This document shows positions 8,489 through 16,299 of a stretch of 64,000 nt of DNA, in pieces. The first letter of the stretch is position 1, and the number at the start of each line of letters is the position of its first letter. The stretch comes from Paraburkholderia phytofirmans OLGA172 (lineage in GTDB: Bacteria > Pseudomonadota > Gammaproteobacteria > Burkholderiales > Burkholderiaceae): contig NZ_CP014579.1 in assembly GCF_001634365.1 (NCBI RefSeq), forward strand, positions 310,001-374,000, written 5' to 3'. A program made the position numbers and the translations under genes. The notes below the pieces were generated by a model that was given only the letters and a program-made list of their open reading frames with translations, did no database searches and had not been told where the DNA came from.

Positions 8489-9516
8489 GGCAGGATAAGG
8501 CGGGCGGCGCGGTCGAAACGCTGCAAGCGCTCAGCGACGAAGAAGGCGAACGCCGCTTCGGCCATAGCTGGGTTAAGGCGAAAGAAGAAATCGACCTGAT
8601 CACCGGCGCGTCGCCGGATTTCGATCGCGAACAGTTCCTCGCGGGTCAGCAATCGCCGGTGCTGTTCGGCTCGGCGATCAACAACTTCGGCGTGAAGGAA
8701 ATTCTCGACGCGCTGGTCGATCTGGCGCCGCCGCCATCGATGCGCATGACGGTGCAACGTCCGGTGATGCCGGACGAGCCGAAGTTCACTGGCGTGGTGT
8801 TCAAGGTGCAGGCGAACATGGATCTGGCGCACCGCGACCGCGTGGCGTTCATTCGCGTGTGTTCGGGGCATTTCGAACGCGGCATGGCAGTGAAGGTGAC
8901 GCGCACGAACAAGACGTTTCGCGCGAATAACGTGGTGACGTTCCTGTCGCAGCGTCGTGAGACGGTCAGCGAGGCGTATCCGGGCGACATCATCGGTATC
9001 CCGAATCACGGCACGCTAAGCCTCGGCGATACGCTGACCGAAGGCGAGTTGTTGCAGTTCGTCGGCTTGCCGTTCTTCGCGCCGGAAATTTTCCAGACGG
9101 TGGAAGTGGTCGATCCGATGCGCGCGAAGCAACTCGGCGAGGCGCTGAAGCAGCTCGGCGAAGAAGGCGCGATTCAGGTGTTCCGTCCGGAAGTGGGCGG
9201 TTTGATTATTCTCGGCGCGGTTGGCCAACTGCAGTTCGAAGTGGTGTCGCACCGCTTGTCGACGGAATACAAGGTTGACGTGCGGATGGCGCCGGCGCGC
9301 TATCGGATGTCGCGTTGGGTCACCTGCGACGATGCGGCCGAATTGCGCCGTTTCACCGATTCGTACGCGGCGCGGATCGCGCTCGATGCATCGGATGCAC
9401 CGACGTATCTGGCATCGCATGTGTCGGAGATCGAAGTCGCGCAGAAGGCGTGGCCGAAGATTGTCTTTAACGAATTGCGCGAGCATTCCGGCGCGCCGTT
9501 CAAGAAGGCGATGTGA
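7915..9516 (+). CDS. prfC: Peptide chain release factor 3
   Basis: 533 residues, close to the usual RF3 size (529 in E. coli). RF3 is a translational GTPase that removes RF1/RF2 from the ribosome after termination. GTPase motifs are intact: P-loop SHPDAGKTT (residues 16-24), DTPGHED near residue 85, and NKLD near residue 141. The C-terminal part (RFTDSYAARIALDASDAP to the end) is complete. It stands alone. The upstream 230 bases are duplicated before the pseudogene at 4619, so its own promoter is probably within that segment. A GC-rich hairpin (CGGGT 9539-9543 with ACCCG 9545-9549, with a further flanking stem) follows the stop but lacks a T-run. Confidence 0.97.
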   Translation: MSVSELKRRRTFAVISHPDAGKTTLTEKLLLFSGAIQIAGTVKGRKSNRYATSDWMEIEKQRGISVASSVMQFEYGDAVINLLDTPGHEDFSEDTYRVLTAVDAAVMVIDGANGVEAQTLKLLEVCRSRKTPIVTFINKLDREVREPLELLDEIEQHLGVAAVPFTWPIGMGKDFQGVYDIQHDQVRLFRAGQDKAGGAVETLQALSDEEGERRFGHSWVKAKEEIDLITGASPDFDREQFLAGQQSPVLFGSAINNFGVKEILDALVDLAPPPSMRMTVQRPVMPDEPKFTGVVFKVQANMDLAHRDRVAFIRVCSGHFERGMAVKVTRTNKTFRANNVVTFLSQRRETVSEAYPGDIIGIPNHGTLSLGDTLTEGELLQFVGLPFFAPEIFQTVEVVDPMRAKQLGEALKQLGEEGAIQVFRPEVGGLIILGAVGQLQFEVVSHRLSTEYKVDVRMAPARYRMSRWVTCDDAAELRRFTDSYAARIALDASDAPTYLASHVSEIEVAQKAWPKIVFNELREHSGAPFKKAM

Positions 9517-9586
9517 GCGTATGTATGTCGCGCGGACACGGGTGACCCGGTCCGTGCGAGTACTTTCGCCACAGCAGTCTTTCACT

Positions 9587-10933
9587 TCACGGCAACAGCT
9601 TGCGCATCTCCGGCGTCGAGATGTCGTCAATGTGGCGAAATGCTGGTGCGGCTTTATCCATCTCCGCCGCGTCGACACCGAACTCCTCGAAGTAGATGCG
9701 CCACTCCCGCACCACGCGCCAGATGTCTGCAATCAACTGGCTGGCTGCGCGCTGGGATAGCGTGAACTTGTCGTGCCAACTGAGAGCGTTGTCCAAGGTA
9801 GCCAGCCTTCCGTCATTGCCTATGCTCAGGTGAAGATAGCGCTCGGTGGCATTGCTGGCGCGAGGCAGAACATCGTAAAGCGGGCTCAACCGCCAGCCGT
9901 GTAACGCGGCATCCCAGATGAAGCCGTGATTGCGCAGGTGGTCATCGTCGTTGCTAACGAAGATGTTATAGACCATGCGCTTGAAGAGCTCCGCGTTGTT
10001 CTCGCGAATTACGCTCGGGTGGCAATATTTTCGAATGGCGTCGGCCAGGTCTGCATATGACTTGTCGCGCGACTCAGCCTCATCGCAGGCCACAAGCGTA
10101 AGGCCGCTGACAAACCCTGAGCGATGTTCAACCCGCCCATCGCCAGACCCGAGTTTCAGGAGATCGGCGTGCTGCGCCGGCGCGCCGCCCGGCGTCATCC
10201 AGTAGCGGTCGAATCGGCGGATGAGCATGATGCGGCGGTCGCCAAGCAATAGCGTTTTCACGGGTGGCACTGTCAACCCTGCTTTCTCTGCCATCCTGAG
10301 CGCGGCGTACTCGATGCCCGGAATATCAAACCGGTCATGGCGGCTCGCGAACTTGGCGAGCCACAGCACCTCTTGATCGTCGCGGACGGAGGCCTTTGGG
10401 CGCGCGCCACCCAGAGCGGTGCCCTCTACGAAAATGGCTTCCAGATGGGCCGGAACGGGCAGGCCGTCCTCGATGCGCTCTGCAGCCTCCATCAGGTGGT
10501 TCAGGGTGTGCCAGTTGCTCACGCCCGCCGCTGGCAATTCCGTTCGGCTGGAACGGATGTCGAGCGCCCCCACGCGTTCACTTCCCGCGTGCAGGAGATA
10601 CTCCGATTCAGCGAGGCTGTTCGGTGGCGCTTTGAGCTTGGCCTCGATAACGCGCCGCCCCCAAGAGTCAGGCGCTGCATCGCGGATGCCACCAAAGAAA
10701 TGAAGGGCATTGACCGGCAGCAGGTATTTGCCTGAGATGAATGTCCGCTCCGCAATGCTCAGGCTGACCGGGTCCACCTCCAGTGCGTCGTCGCGCTTGA
10801 GGTAGTTCAGACCATAGGCGAAGCTCGATGCGACAAGATTCGAGCCCTCCTCAGTCAAGACGAGTTGTCCGCATGGCGCCCATTGCGCGCCAATGTTGGC
10901 GAAAGCTATCAGTCTTGATTCGCGAGTCGCCAT
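9587..10933 (-). CDS. hipA: HipA-family serine/threonine kinase toxin (module 1)
   Basis: 448 residues, near the 440 of E. coli HipA, a kinase that causes dormancy by phosphorylating a translation factor (GltX in E. coli) and is held by HipB. Visible features are the N-terminal HipA subdomain, the loop segment GTALGGARPKASV (the autophosphorylation/Gly-rich loop), and the catalytic segment SNDDDHLRNHGFIW, where Asp and Asn match the HipA DxxxxN active site, followed by SPLYDVLP. The antitoxin gene lies 39 bases upstream on the same strand. The sequence differs clearly from the second HipA at 38599-39966, so the two modules are unlikely to cross-talk. The target is not predictable from sequence alone. 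Confidence 0.9.
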   Translation of the reverse strand: MATRESRLIAFANIGAQWAPCGQLVLTEEGSNLVASSFAYGLNYLKRDDALEVDPVSLSIAERTFISGKYLLPVNALHFFGGIRDAAPDSWGRRVIEAKLKAPPNSLAESEYLLHAGSERVGALDIRSSRTELPAAGVSNWHTLNHLMEAAERIEDGLPVPAHLEAIFVEGTALGGARPKASVRDDQEVLWLAKFASRHDRFDIPGIEYAALRMAEKAGLTVPPVKTLLLGDRRIMLIRRFDRYWMTPGGAPAQHADLLKLGSGDGRVEHRSGFVSGLTLVACDEAESRDKSYADLADAIRKYCHPSVIRENNAELFKRMVYNIFVSNDDDHLRNHGFIWDAALHGWRLSPLYDVLPRASNATERYLHLSIGNDGRLATLDNALSWHDKFTLSQRAASQLIADIWRVVREWRIYFEEFGVDAAEMDKAAPAFRHIDDISTPEMRKLLP

Positions 10934-10972
10934 CGAGATCCTTTTTTCAGCTGGGTTGGGTAAAGCGGACGA

Positions 10973-11332
10973 TTAGAAATTCAGTTCGTCACGTTCGGCT
11001 GCGCTCATTTCGCGAACCCGGGACCTGCGCTCGCGCGCCGCCAACGCCGCCAACGCCGGGTCTCTTTCCGAATACAGGTTTTCGAGTGATGTGCCGGGTG
11101 CGATGGCATCCAGATACCGCAGAACCTGTCCGATGGCGAGGCCCGGGTCCCCGTGTTCGAGGCGGTAGACGGTGTTGCGCGACAGACCGGCACGCAACGC
11201 CGCGTCGGTCTGCTTGACGCCGCGCGCAATGCGCAGTCGTGCCAGCAGTTCTCCGAGGTGCCTGCTTTGCTCGAGGAGGGGCGGCGCAAGGGCGGAAGCT
11301 TGGGTCACTTTCATGTTCGTTAAAACGCTCAT
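10973..11332 (-). CDS. hipB: HipB-like HTH antitoxin (module 1)
   Basis: 119 residues from ATG 11332; an alternative start is ATG 11314. The open frame extends to 11554 but crosses the promoter, so longer forms are unlikely. The Xre-type helix-turn-helix is at about residues 25-75 (LLARLRIARGVKQTDAALRA then LSRNTVYRLEHGDPGLAIGQ), followed by an Arg/Glu-rich tail. It should neutralise the HipA encoded next and repress the operon by binding the palindromes at 11327-11362. Gene order (antitoxin first) and the short gap fit hipBA operons. Confidence 0.88.
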   Translation of the reverse strand: MSVLTNMKVTQASALAPPLLEQSRHLGELLARLRIARGVKQTDAALRAGLSRNTVYRLEHGDPGLAIGQVLRYLDAIAPGTSLENLYSERDPALAALAARERRSRVREMSAAERDELNF

Positions 11333-11460
11333 TATGAGCTTAATGCTCGATATATCGAGCATATTAGGCCACTGGGCATCGGACGTCAAACTGCCAGTCA
11401 TTGATAAATGTACTTTAAATCGAGCATTAAGTTGATAATCCTTGATTTTACGAGCATGAT
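11327..11460 (-). promoter_or_regulatory. hipBA promoter with palindromic operators (module 1)
   Basis: On the minus strand, TTGACG (plus-strand 11384-11389) and TAATAT (11361-11366) are separated by 17 bases: a near-consensus sigma-70 promoter. A perfect 20-base palindrome, ATGCTCGATA and its complement (11343-11362), overlaps the -10 box and the expected start site. A second one, GCTCAT-T-ATGAGC (11327-11339), overlaps the ATG. More CGAGCAT half-sites lie upstream at 11421-11427 and 11451-11457. The shared core TGCTCG/CGAGCA points to one repressor, most likely the HipB encoded here, acting by autoregulation. Confidence 0.8.
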
Positions 11461-11590
11461 GAGTTGCGAACGGCGGCATCGCGCTATGAATATGACAAGG
11501 CGCCCTGCGGCGCCTTGCTTGAGTGCTGGTCCGACCTAGGGTGAAGCGATGCACCCCTTATACAGCTCAACGGCAGAGCCCTTTGATGAA

Positions 11591-12052
11591 TTAGTGTCGC
11601 ACCACTGGCATTTCCTCTGCATCTGCGTCCAGGTCTGTCGCGCTTTCAGTCCGGGCTTGTTCCCGCTCTGCGGCCGTCGTAGAAGCTTGCCCCTTGATCT
11701 TTGCAGCCTCTGCAAGAAGGCGCGCCGCACGGCTCGCGGTGATGCGGCTTTGAGGGATGCCCTTCGCATCGAGCGCGATCACCTGGTACAACTCACGGTC
11801 GCACTCGAGCTCATGCTGATATTGTTCTGCCGTGTCGACAAGCAGTTCAAGCATGGTCTGTTGACGCCGTCTTTCGTCGCTCGTAACGGCAGGATTCCTA
11901 CACATTGAGGACGCAAGTGTTATCAATGTGTTGAGATGGCTCAACTGCCGGTCGCAAAGATTGAAGGCGGACAGCGCAAGTTTTTCGTACTGGAGTGCGT
12001 CGACTGGCGGGCGTGAATCGGGTTGAGATTGTTTTTTAGGTTTGCTGCTCAT
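11591..12052 (-). CDS. Small hypothetical protein downstream of a candidate structured leader
   Basis: 153 residues from ATG 12052, which has a strong GGAGG ribosome-binding site; the frame is open further upstream but through the leader sequence. The protein is helical and soluble: residues about 20-75 (ALQYEKLALSAFNLCDRQLS onward) are amphipathic, then an Arg/Glu/Gln-rich middle and an acidic tail. No membrane segment or catalytic motif is evident. It resembles, in size and helical make-up, short conserved proteins of Pseudomonas and Burkholderia that follow a similar leader, but I cannot name the family with confidence. It lies within the toxin-antitoxin island. Confidence 0.65.
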   Translation of the reverse strand: MSSKPKKQSQPDSRPPVDALQYEKLALSAFNLCDRQLSHLNTLITLASSMCRNPAVTSDERRRQQTMLELLVDTAEQYQHELECDRELYQVIALDAKGIPQSRITASRAARLLAEAAKIKGQASTTAAEREQARTESATDLDADAEEMPVVRH

Positions 12053-12250
12053 GGTGCGACCTCCCTGGTACAGCTTGGATCGCCCGACACTCGCTTGCAA
12101 AGTGGGTGAGCGGGCACGAAGCGGGATTGGAAGACCGGCGCTAAACCAAACCGGCGAGCCTTGCGGCTCCCCCACCACGACCCGCCCATTGGAATATAGA
12201 CGTGCAGAGGTAGACGCACGACCCGCGTGAGCGGGTGTGCGGATTTAGCT
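12053..12250 (-). ncRNA. Candidate structured 5' leader RNA of the 11591-12052 gene
   Basis: Upstream of the GGAGG site the minus-strand transcript can form several hairpins in a row. One is GCAC-ACCCGC-TCAC-GCGGGT-C-GTGC (12216-12240, ten pairs with one bulge). Another is GAGCC-GCAA-GGCTC (12156-12169, a perfect stem with a GNRA-type tetraloop). A third is GCCCG...CGGGC (12082-12115) enclosing CACT...AGTG. The frame 12049-12360 is open across this region, but its translation looks like read-through of GC-rich structure. I have an unverified impression that similar leaders recur before small genes in Pseudomonas and Burkholderia. Function as a cis-regulatory RNA is inference. Confidence 0.4.
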
Positions 12251-12425
12251 AGCAGGCTTCCAACCCTGACCGCCGGGTGTTTCCCGACAGCTTGATGATT
12301 ATAAATCAGCGCAGCGTGGCGACTGTCGCCTGTTCGGGCTAAATCGTCGACTTTGGCCATTCGGATAAGGTAGGTGTCTCAATCGACGTCGTAGGGCGCC
12401 GCAATAAATGCGACATTGATAACGG

Positions 12426-12731
12426 CTAGCTTGAGGTCGGTGAAGCGGGTTCGTTTCGCCTGATTGGGACGAATCCGACCTGCAGGCCGAAAAGCTTCGC
12501 AACGCTGTTGAGCGAGTCGATGGTCGGATTCCCGGTCCCGCGCTCGATGTCCTGGATGACTCGGCGGCTGACGCCCCGGTGCGCGGCGAATTCCGCCTGG
12601 GTCAGGCCCGTCATCTTGCGCATCGCTTTCATGGCTTCAGGAATGTTCATATCACCCCGGGCGATCCTTTCGTAGAAAGCGCGGCGCAGGGCGTTCTGCT
12701 CTTCACGGGTGGGTCGAATCCGACGGGGCAT
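12426..12731 (-). CDS. Xre-family HTH regulator, probable antitoxin-type
   Basis: 101 residues. A helix-turn-helix spans about residues 35-90 (MRKMTGLTQAEFAAHRGVSR, then IERGTGNPTIDSLNSVAKLF). The last part, GLQVGFVPIRR, is like HipB/HigA-type antitoxins. It overlaps the small upstream gene (12703-12909) by 29 bases, so the two are translationally coupled. The pair has the toxin-first order of higBA-like systems, but the upstream protein is not a recognisable toxin, so calling this an antitoxin is inference. Confidence 0.75.
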   Translation of the reverse strand: MPRRIRPTREEQNALRRAFYERIARGDMNIPEAMKAMRKMTGLTQAEFAAHRGVSRRVIQDIERGTGNPTIDSLNSVAKLFGLQVGFVPIRRNEPASPTSS

Positions 12732-12909
12732 GATGCGCCTCTTGTGGTTGAAGGGCTTTCAGTTGTCGGACCTGCGTATCAATGGACTGCGTCAGGAACT
12801 CGATGATGTCGTGATCGACGCCCTGTGCCTCCATTATGTCGGGTAGGCGTTCGATCTGCGCGCAGTCGACCCAACGATCGTCCAGGAATATCTGCAGGGT
12901 GCAATCCAT
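12703..12909 (-). CDS. Small protein of unknown function coupled to the HTH gene
   Basis: 68 residues, with AAGGAG well placed before ATG 12909. The sequence opens MDCTLQIFLDDRWVDCAQIE and is acidic and helical. No known toxin fold (RelE, HigB, MazF, PIN) is evident, and it is short for HigB. It overlaps the HTH gene at 12426-12731 by 29 bases, which suggests joint expression. The strong ribosome-binding site and coupling argue that it is real. It might be a co-factor or a very small toxin. Confidence 0.65.
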   Translation of the reverse strand: MDCTLQIFLDDRWVDCAQIERLPDIMEAQGVDHDIIEFLTQSIDTQVRQLKALQPQEAHHAPSDSTHP

Positions 12910-13287
12910 GAGGCAACTCCTTGTGCCTCATAGATGTAGCACGATAAGGCGATGGATGGCTTATGTGCTTCTTATAAGTGTTTTTTGGTCGAATCAGCGG
13001 CTGGATGGCACTCGGAAAGGGTCGCAGACGTCGGTTGCTTTTGCGCTCGTTGGCGTTCGATCGTGGCGCGTTAGATGATGCGTCTAATGTCCCTCATATG
13101 GGCCACTAAGCGGCTTAACAGCCTATCTATGAGCTATTAAGCAAGATTCGGCCGCTCAAGGATGGGGGAACCCCGCGCAGCGAACCCATGAGCGAGAAAG
13201 CCTGTGACCCAGCGGTTGTATTGGCGGGGCGGGGGGGCTGAAAGCCGCCCGGCAAATGCTCGCACAAATTTTCAGTAAAATAATCAA
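12910..13287. other. Divergent gap between small-ORF/HTH pair and AbiE operon
   Basis: About 380 bases before the AbiE promoter with no gene I can support. Short open frames on the minus strand (13127-13312) look like chance. The right end becomes AT-rich and leads into the AbiE operators. Confidence 0.5.
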
Positions 13288-13370
13288 TTTCAACATTTGC
13301 TGAAAATGTCATTTTTATTGAAAAATTTGCCAGATTTCAGTATTTAGGCTAGTTTCAACAAATGCTGAAA
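13288..13370 (+). promoter_or_regulatory. AbiE-operon promoter flanked by two operator-like repeats
   Basis: TTGAAA (13318-13323), 17 bases, TATTTA (13341-13346): a good sigma-70 promoter. Two nearly identical 18-base elements, TTTCAACATTTGCTGAAA (13288-13305) and TTTCAACAAATGCTGAAA (13353-13370), lie upstream and right at the expected start site; each is an imperfect palindrome with TTTCA/TGAAA arms. Two lone TTTCAG half-sites occur between. AbiEi antitoxins repress their own operon by binding inverted repeats, so these are probably its operators. Because site 2 sits on the start site, ATG 13362 would be almost leaderless and ATG 13383 is the likelier start. Confidence 0.75.
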
Positions 13371-13382
13371 GTGGACAAATTG

Positions 13383-14447
13383 ATGAACAGGACCGAACTT
13401 CAGGGTCGTGAGGCCTTGGAGAGCTTGCTCTCGCAAATACCCGTCATCGGCATCCGTGACGTGCAATGGGAGTTCCCGCTCGCCAGTCACGAAGTCGACC
13501 TCATCGTGCATCTGCAAACTGCAGAGCAACCCTACCAGTTGTTCTGTGACATCCTGCCCAGCGGGCAGCCGCGATATGTCAACCACGCCTTACTGAAGAT
13601 GCGTGAGGAAGTAACCCGGGGCGGACCAGAGGTTGTGCCGATTCTCATTGCCCCCTATTTCTCGCCAGCAACGAGGGAGGCCTGTCAACAAAACCATGTG
13701 GGCTATCTCGACCTGGAGGGCAATGCGCGGATTTCCTTCGGGAGTGTCTTCATTGACCGTCAAGTTTCCGTCAAACCCGTCGTTGAACGTCGCGAACTCA
13801 AGTCCCTATTCAGGCCTCGGTCGGCGCAAGTGCTTCGAGTGATGTTGCGCGCGCCTGCACGTATCTGGCGCGTTGCCGAGCTTGCGCAAGCCTCGGGCGT
13901 CAGTCTGGGCCACGTCAGCAATGTGCGGACAGGATTGCTGGATCGTGAATGGGCCACGGCGAGCAGCGATGGACTTTACTTGTCACAGCCCGACCTCTTG
14001 CTGGACGCATGGCGTGATAGCTATGAAGCGCCAGCCGGCGAGCACAAGCGTTTCTACACGACACTTCACGGCAGTGCCCTTGAGGATGCCGCGCGCAACG
14101 TGCTGAGTGGGAATGGCGAGAAGGATCTTTGGGCGGCCTTCGCTTCATTTTCCGCTGCCAAGTGGTTGGCACCCTATGCGCGAACCAGTACCCACTACTT
14201 CTATGCAAACCACGCAGGGCTGGAGAAGCTCAAGACGGCTCTGAAACTGGAGCCTTCGGCGAAGGGAGAGAACGTTATGATCACGCTCCCTAAAGACGAA
14301 GGCGTGCTGTCGGACACCGTCGAACCGGCACCCGGCGCCATCTGCACCAGCCCGGTTCAGACCTATCTTGATCTGAGCATTGCCGGTGAGCGTGGCGAAG
14401 AGGCCGCTCAATATCTCCGCCAGGAAAGGATGACATGGCCGAATTAG
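13383..14447 (+). CDS. AbiEi-like type IV antitoxin / transcriptional autorepressor
   Basis: 354 residues from ATG 13383; ATG 13362 adds seven residues but overlaps an operator. The N-terminal half (about residues 1-135) has an alpha/beta fold with the run SHEVDLIVHL and is of the type seen in long AbiEi-like (COG4861-like) proteins. A winged helix follows at about 135-205 (RSAQVLRVMLRAPARIWRVA onward). AbiEi proteins counter the AbiEii nucleotidyltransferase without binding it directly and repress the operon. The 13-base overlap with the next gene is typical of these pairs. The system gives phage abortive infection in Lactococcus and Streptococcus; phage defence here is inference. Confidence 0.85.
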   Translation: MNRTELQGREALESLLSQIPVIGIRDVQWEFPLASHEVDLIVHLQTAEQPYQLFCDILPSGQPRYVNHALLKMREEVTRGGPEVVPILIAPYFSPATREACQQNHVGYLDLEGNARISFGSVFIDRQVSVKPVVERRELKSLFRPRSAQVLRVMLRAPARIWRVAELAQASGVSLGHVSNVRTGLLDREWATASSDGLYLSQPDLLLDAWRDSYEAPAGEHKRFYTTLHGSALEDAARNVLSGNGEKDLWAAFASFSAAKWLAPYARTSTHYFYANHAGLEKLKTALKLEPSAKGENVMITLPKDEGVLSDTVEPAPGAICTSPVQTYLDLSIAGERGEEAAQYLRQERMTWPN

Positions 14448-15304
14448 TTCCACAGGAGCCGCAGTCGGCGGCTGATTACGACGATCGCACCACCCATGCC
14501 GTGAAATCCGTGCTGGTGGAGATTGGCCAGGTACTTGGCAGCTTTAGAGGCAAGTTCGCGGTCATTGGCGGCGCGGTGCCTTGGCTGCTGCTCGACAGCG
14601 AAGAGATGCGACACGTCGGCACGATTGACGTCGATTTGAGCCTGAACGCCGAGGCCCTTGCCGATAAGGAATACGCCACCCTCGTCGCAGCGCTGATGGG
14701 TCACGGGTATCAACAACGCGACGGACTCAGGCGCTTCCAGCTCGTTCGTCAGGTCCCGCCCACGGACGAAGGTCCGGCGATCGATGTCATTGTCGACTTC
14801 CTCATGCCGCGTCAGGCCGATATCGAAAAGAACATTCCGCCGCTGATTGACAACTTCGCGGTCCAGCGCGCAGACGGCGCCGACCTCGCGACGCGTTTCT
14901 ATCAAATGGTGGCGATTTCAGGTCCGATGCCAAACGGCGGTACCAACAAAGTCGAAATCGCGGTGTGTTCTATTCCCGCCTTGCTGGCTATGAAGGGGTA
15001 TGCCCTGAACGGACGGCTCAAACAAAAAGACGCCTATGACGTCTACTTCTGCGTGCGAAACTATCCGGGAGGCGTGGAGGCCTTGGCAGATGCCTGTTAC
15101 CCTCTTCTCGACCACGCAAGCGGTGCGGTTGGGTTCGGGTATATCGCAGCGAAGTTTGATGTCCTCGATGGTTTTGGACCTACCTCGGTCCGGCGATTCG
15201 TCGAAGACTCTCAAATCCTCGGTGATCGCACGCCAGAGCAATGGCAACGGGACGCTTTTGGGCAGGTCGAGGCGCTCTTGCGCGCATTGAACTTGCGTGA
15301 GTAA
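14435..15304 (+). CDS. AbiEii/AbiGii-type nucleotidyltransferase toxin
   Basis: 289 residues starting at ATG 14435 inside the antitoxin gene. The nucleotidyltransferase core is visible: the Gly-rich helix start FAVIGGAVPWLLL (about residues 41-53) and the catalytic pair in GTIDVDLSL (about 63-71), with a later acidic strand AIDVIVDFL (about 109-117). The segment ALLAMKGYALNGRLKQKDAY is the usual K/KD..D motif of the family. The family includes nucleotidyltransferase toxins such as the mycobacterial MenT proteins, some of which modify tRNA ends. The substrate of this member is unknown. Confidence 0.87.
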   Translation: MAELVPQEPQSAADYDDRTTHAVKSVLVEIGQVLGSFRGKFAVIGGAVPWLLLDSEEMRHVGTIDVDLSLNAEALADKEYATLVAALMGHGYQQRDGLRRFQLVRQVPPTDEGPAIDVIVDFLMPRQADIEKNIPPLIDNFAVQRADGADLATRFYQMVAISGPMPNGGTNKVEIAVCSIPALLAMKGYALNGRLKQKDAYDVYFCVRNYPGGVEALADACYPLLDHASGAVGFGYIAAKFDVLDGFGPTSVRRFVEDSQILGDRTPEQWQRDAFGQVEALLRALNLRE

Positions 15305-15363
15305 GCGCCACTGCGGCCTTGTCGAGTACCCGTAGCTGACACGCATGCCACGGGACCAAGAGA

Positions 15364-16299
15364 TTATTCCAGGCCGGACGACGAAGTTACGACCTTCGAC
15401 TGCGATGACTTAGCGCTAGCCGAGTGCGAGACCTGTGGGAGCAAAACCTCTTCCCGCATCCACCCGGCAAACGCCTGCACATATTCAAGCCCCACATGCT
15501 GCTGCGGGATGTCGAGCCAGTACCCGAAGGGCCCGGTTACTTCGATCTCCGCGAACCGCGCCAGGCTCCCATCCGCCAGTTCCTCGACGATCATGTTCCG
15601 ATCGACCACCGCCAGCCCCGCGCCTTTGCGCGCGGCGCGGATCGCCTGCTCCAGCGTAGAAAATTCGATGCCGTTTTCCGCGTAGCGTGCGGGCAGGCGC
15701 GCCTTCGCCAGCCAGTTCGGCCACAGGTCCAGCCGAGCATCGTTATGCAGCACATGCAGCGCGGGCATATGCTCGAGCAGCATGTCGAGTGATTCGCTGA
15801 GCAAATGGGGTGCGCCGACCAGTACGTGGCGCTCGGTCATCAGCAATTCGGAATGCCCGCTCGCCAGCGCGTCGCGGCCGAAACGGATGTTGCAGTGACA
15901 GTCTTCCGTGGGCGAGGTGCGAACCGACAGTTCAACATCGGGCAATTCGTCACCGAGCGAACCGAGCCGCGGAGAGAACCACTGCGTCGCAAAGGTGGGC
16001 GGCACGGCGACGACGAGACGTCGCCGCCCTTTGGCCGCATTGATCTGACGGAAGCCGCGCTCGATCGTGTCGAAGGCTTCAGAGAGGCAGGGCAGGAATT
16101 GCAGGCCGGCCTGCGTCAAACGGATACCTTTGTGATCGCGCTCGAACAGCTTCGCGCCGAGCGATTCCTCGAGCAGCTTGATTTGCCGGCTCACCGCGCC
16201 TTGCGTCACACATAACGCAGTGGCGGCGCGATTGAAGCTCATGTGGCGGGCGGTTTCTTCGAAGAAGCGCAACGCGATCAGCGAGGGCAGGCGCCGCAT
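15364..16299 (-). CDS. LysR-family transcriptional regulator (GcvA-like)
   Basis: 311 residues. The N-terminal winged helix has the GcvA-type opening LPSLIALRFFEETARHMSFN and VTQGAVSRQIKLLEE, followed by the effector-binding domain (about residues 90-295) and a Ser-rich tail. It runs divergently from the acetyltransferase gene at 16653 across a 353-base gap, the usual LysR arrangement, so that gene is a candidate target, but the effector is unknown. It is not part of an obvious metabolic operon. Confidence 0.9.
   Translation of the reverse strand: MRRLPSLIALRFFEETARHMSFNRAATALCVTQGAVSRQIKLLEESLGAKLFERDHKGIRLTQAGLQFLPCLSEAFDTIERGFRQINAAKGRRRLVVAVPPTFATQWFSPRLGSLGDELPDVELSVRTSPTEDCHCNIRFGRDALASGHSELLMTERHVLVGAPHLLSESLDMLLEHMPALHVLHNDARLDLWPNWLAKARLPARYAENGIEFSTLEQAIRAARKGAGLAVVDRNMIVEELADGSLARFAEIEVTGPFGYWLDIPQQHVGLEYVQAFAGWMREEVLLPQVSHSASAKSSQSKVVTSSSGLE

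Noticed and set aside
12049..12360. 103-residue minus-strand frame over the leader
   Set aside because: It spans stable hairpins and overlaps the ribosome-binding site of the next gene; its sequence looks like read-through of a structured RNA rather than a folded protein. A decision needs codon-conservation data.
9587..15304. Prophage or integrative element
   Set aside because: No integrase, no phage structural genes and no tRNA with direct repeats was seen at the borders. It is called a toxin-antitoxin island only.
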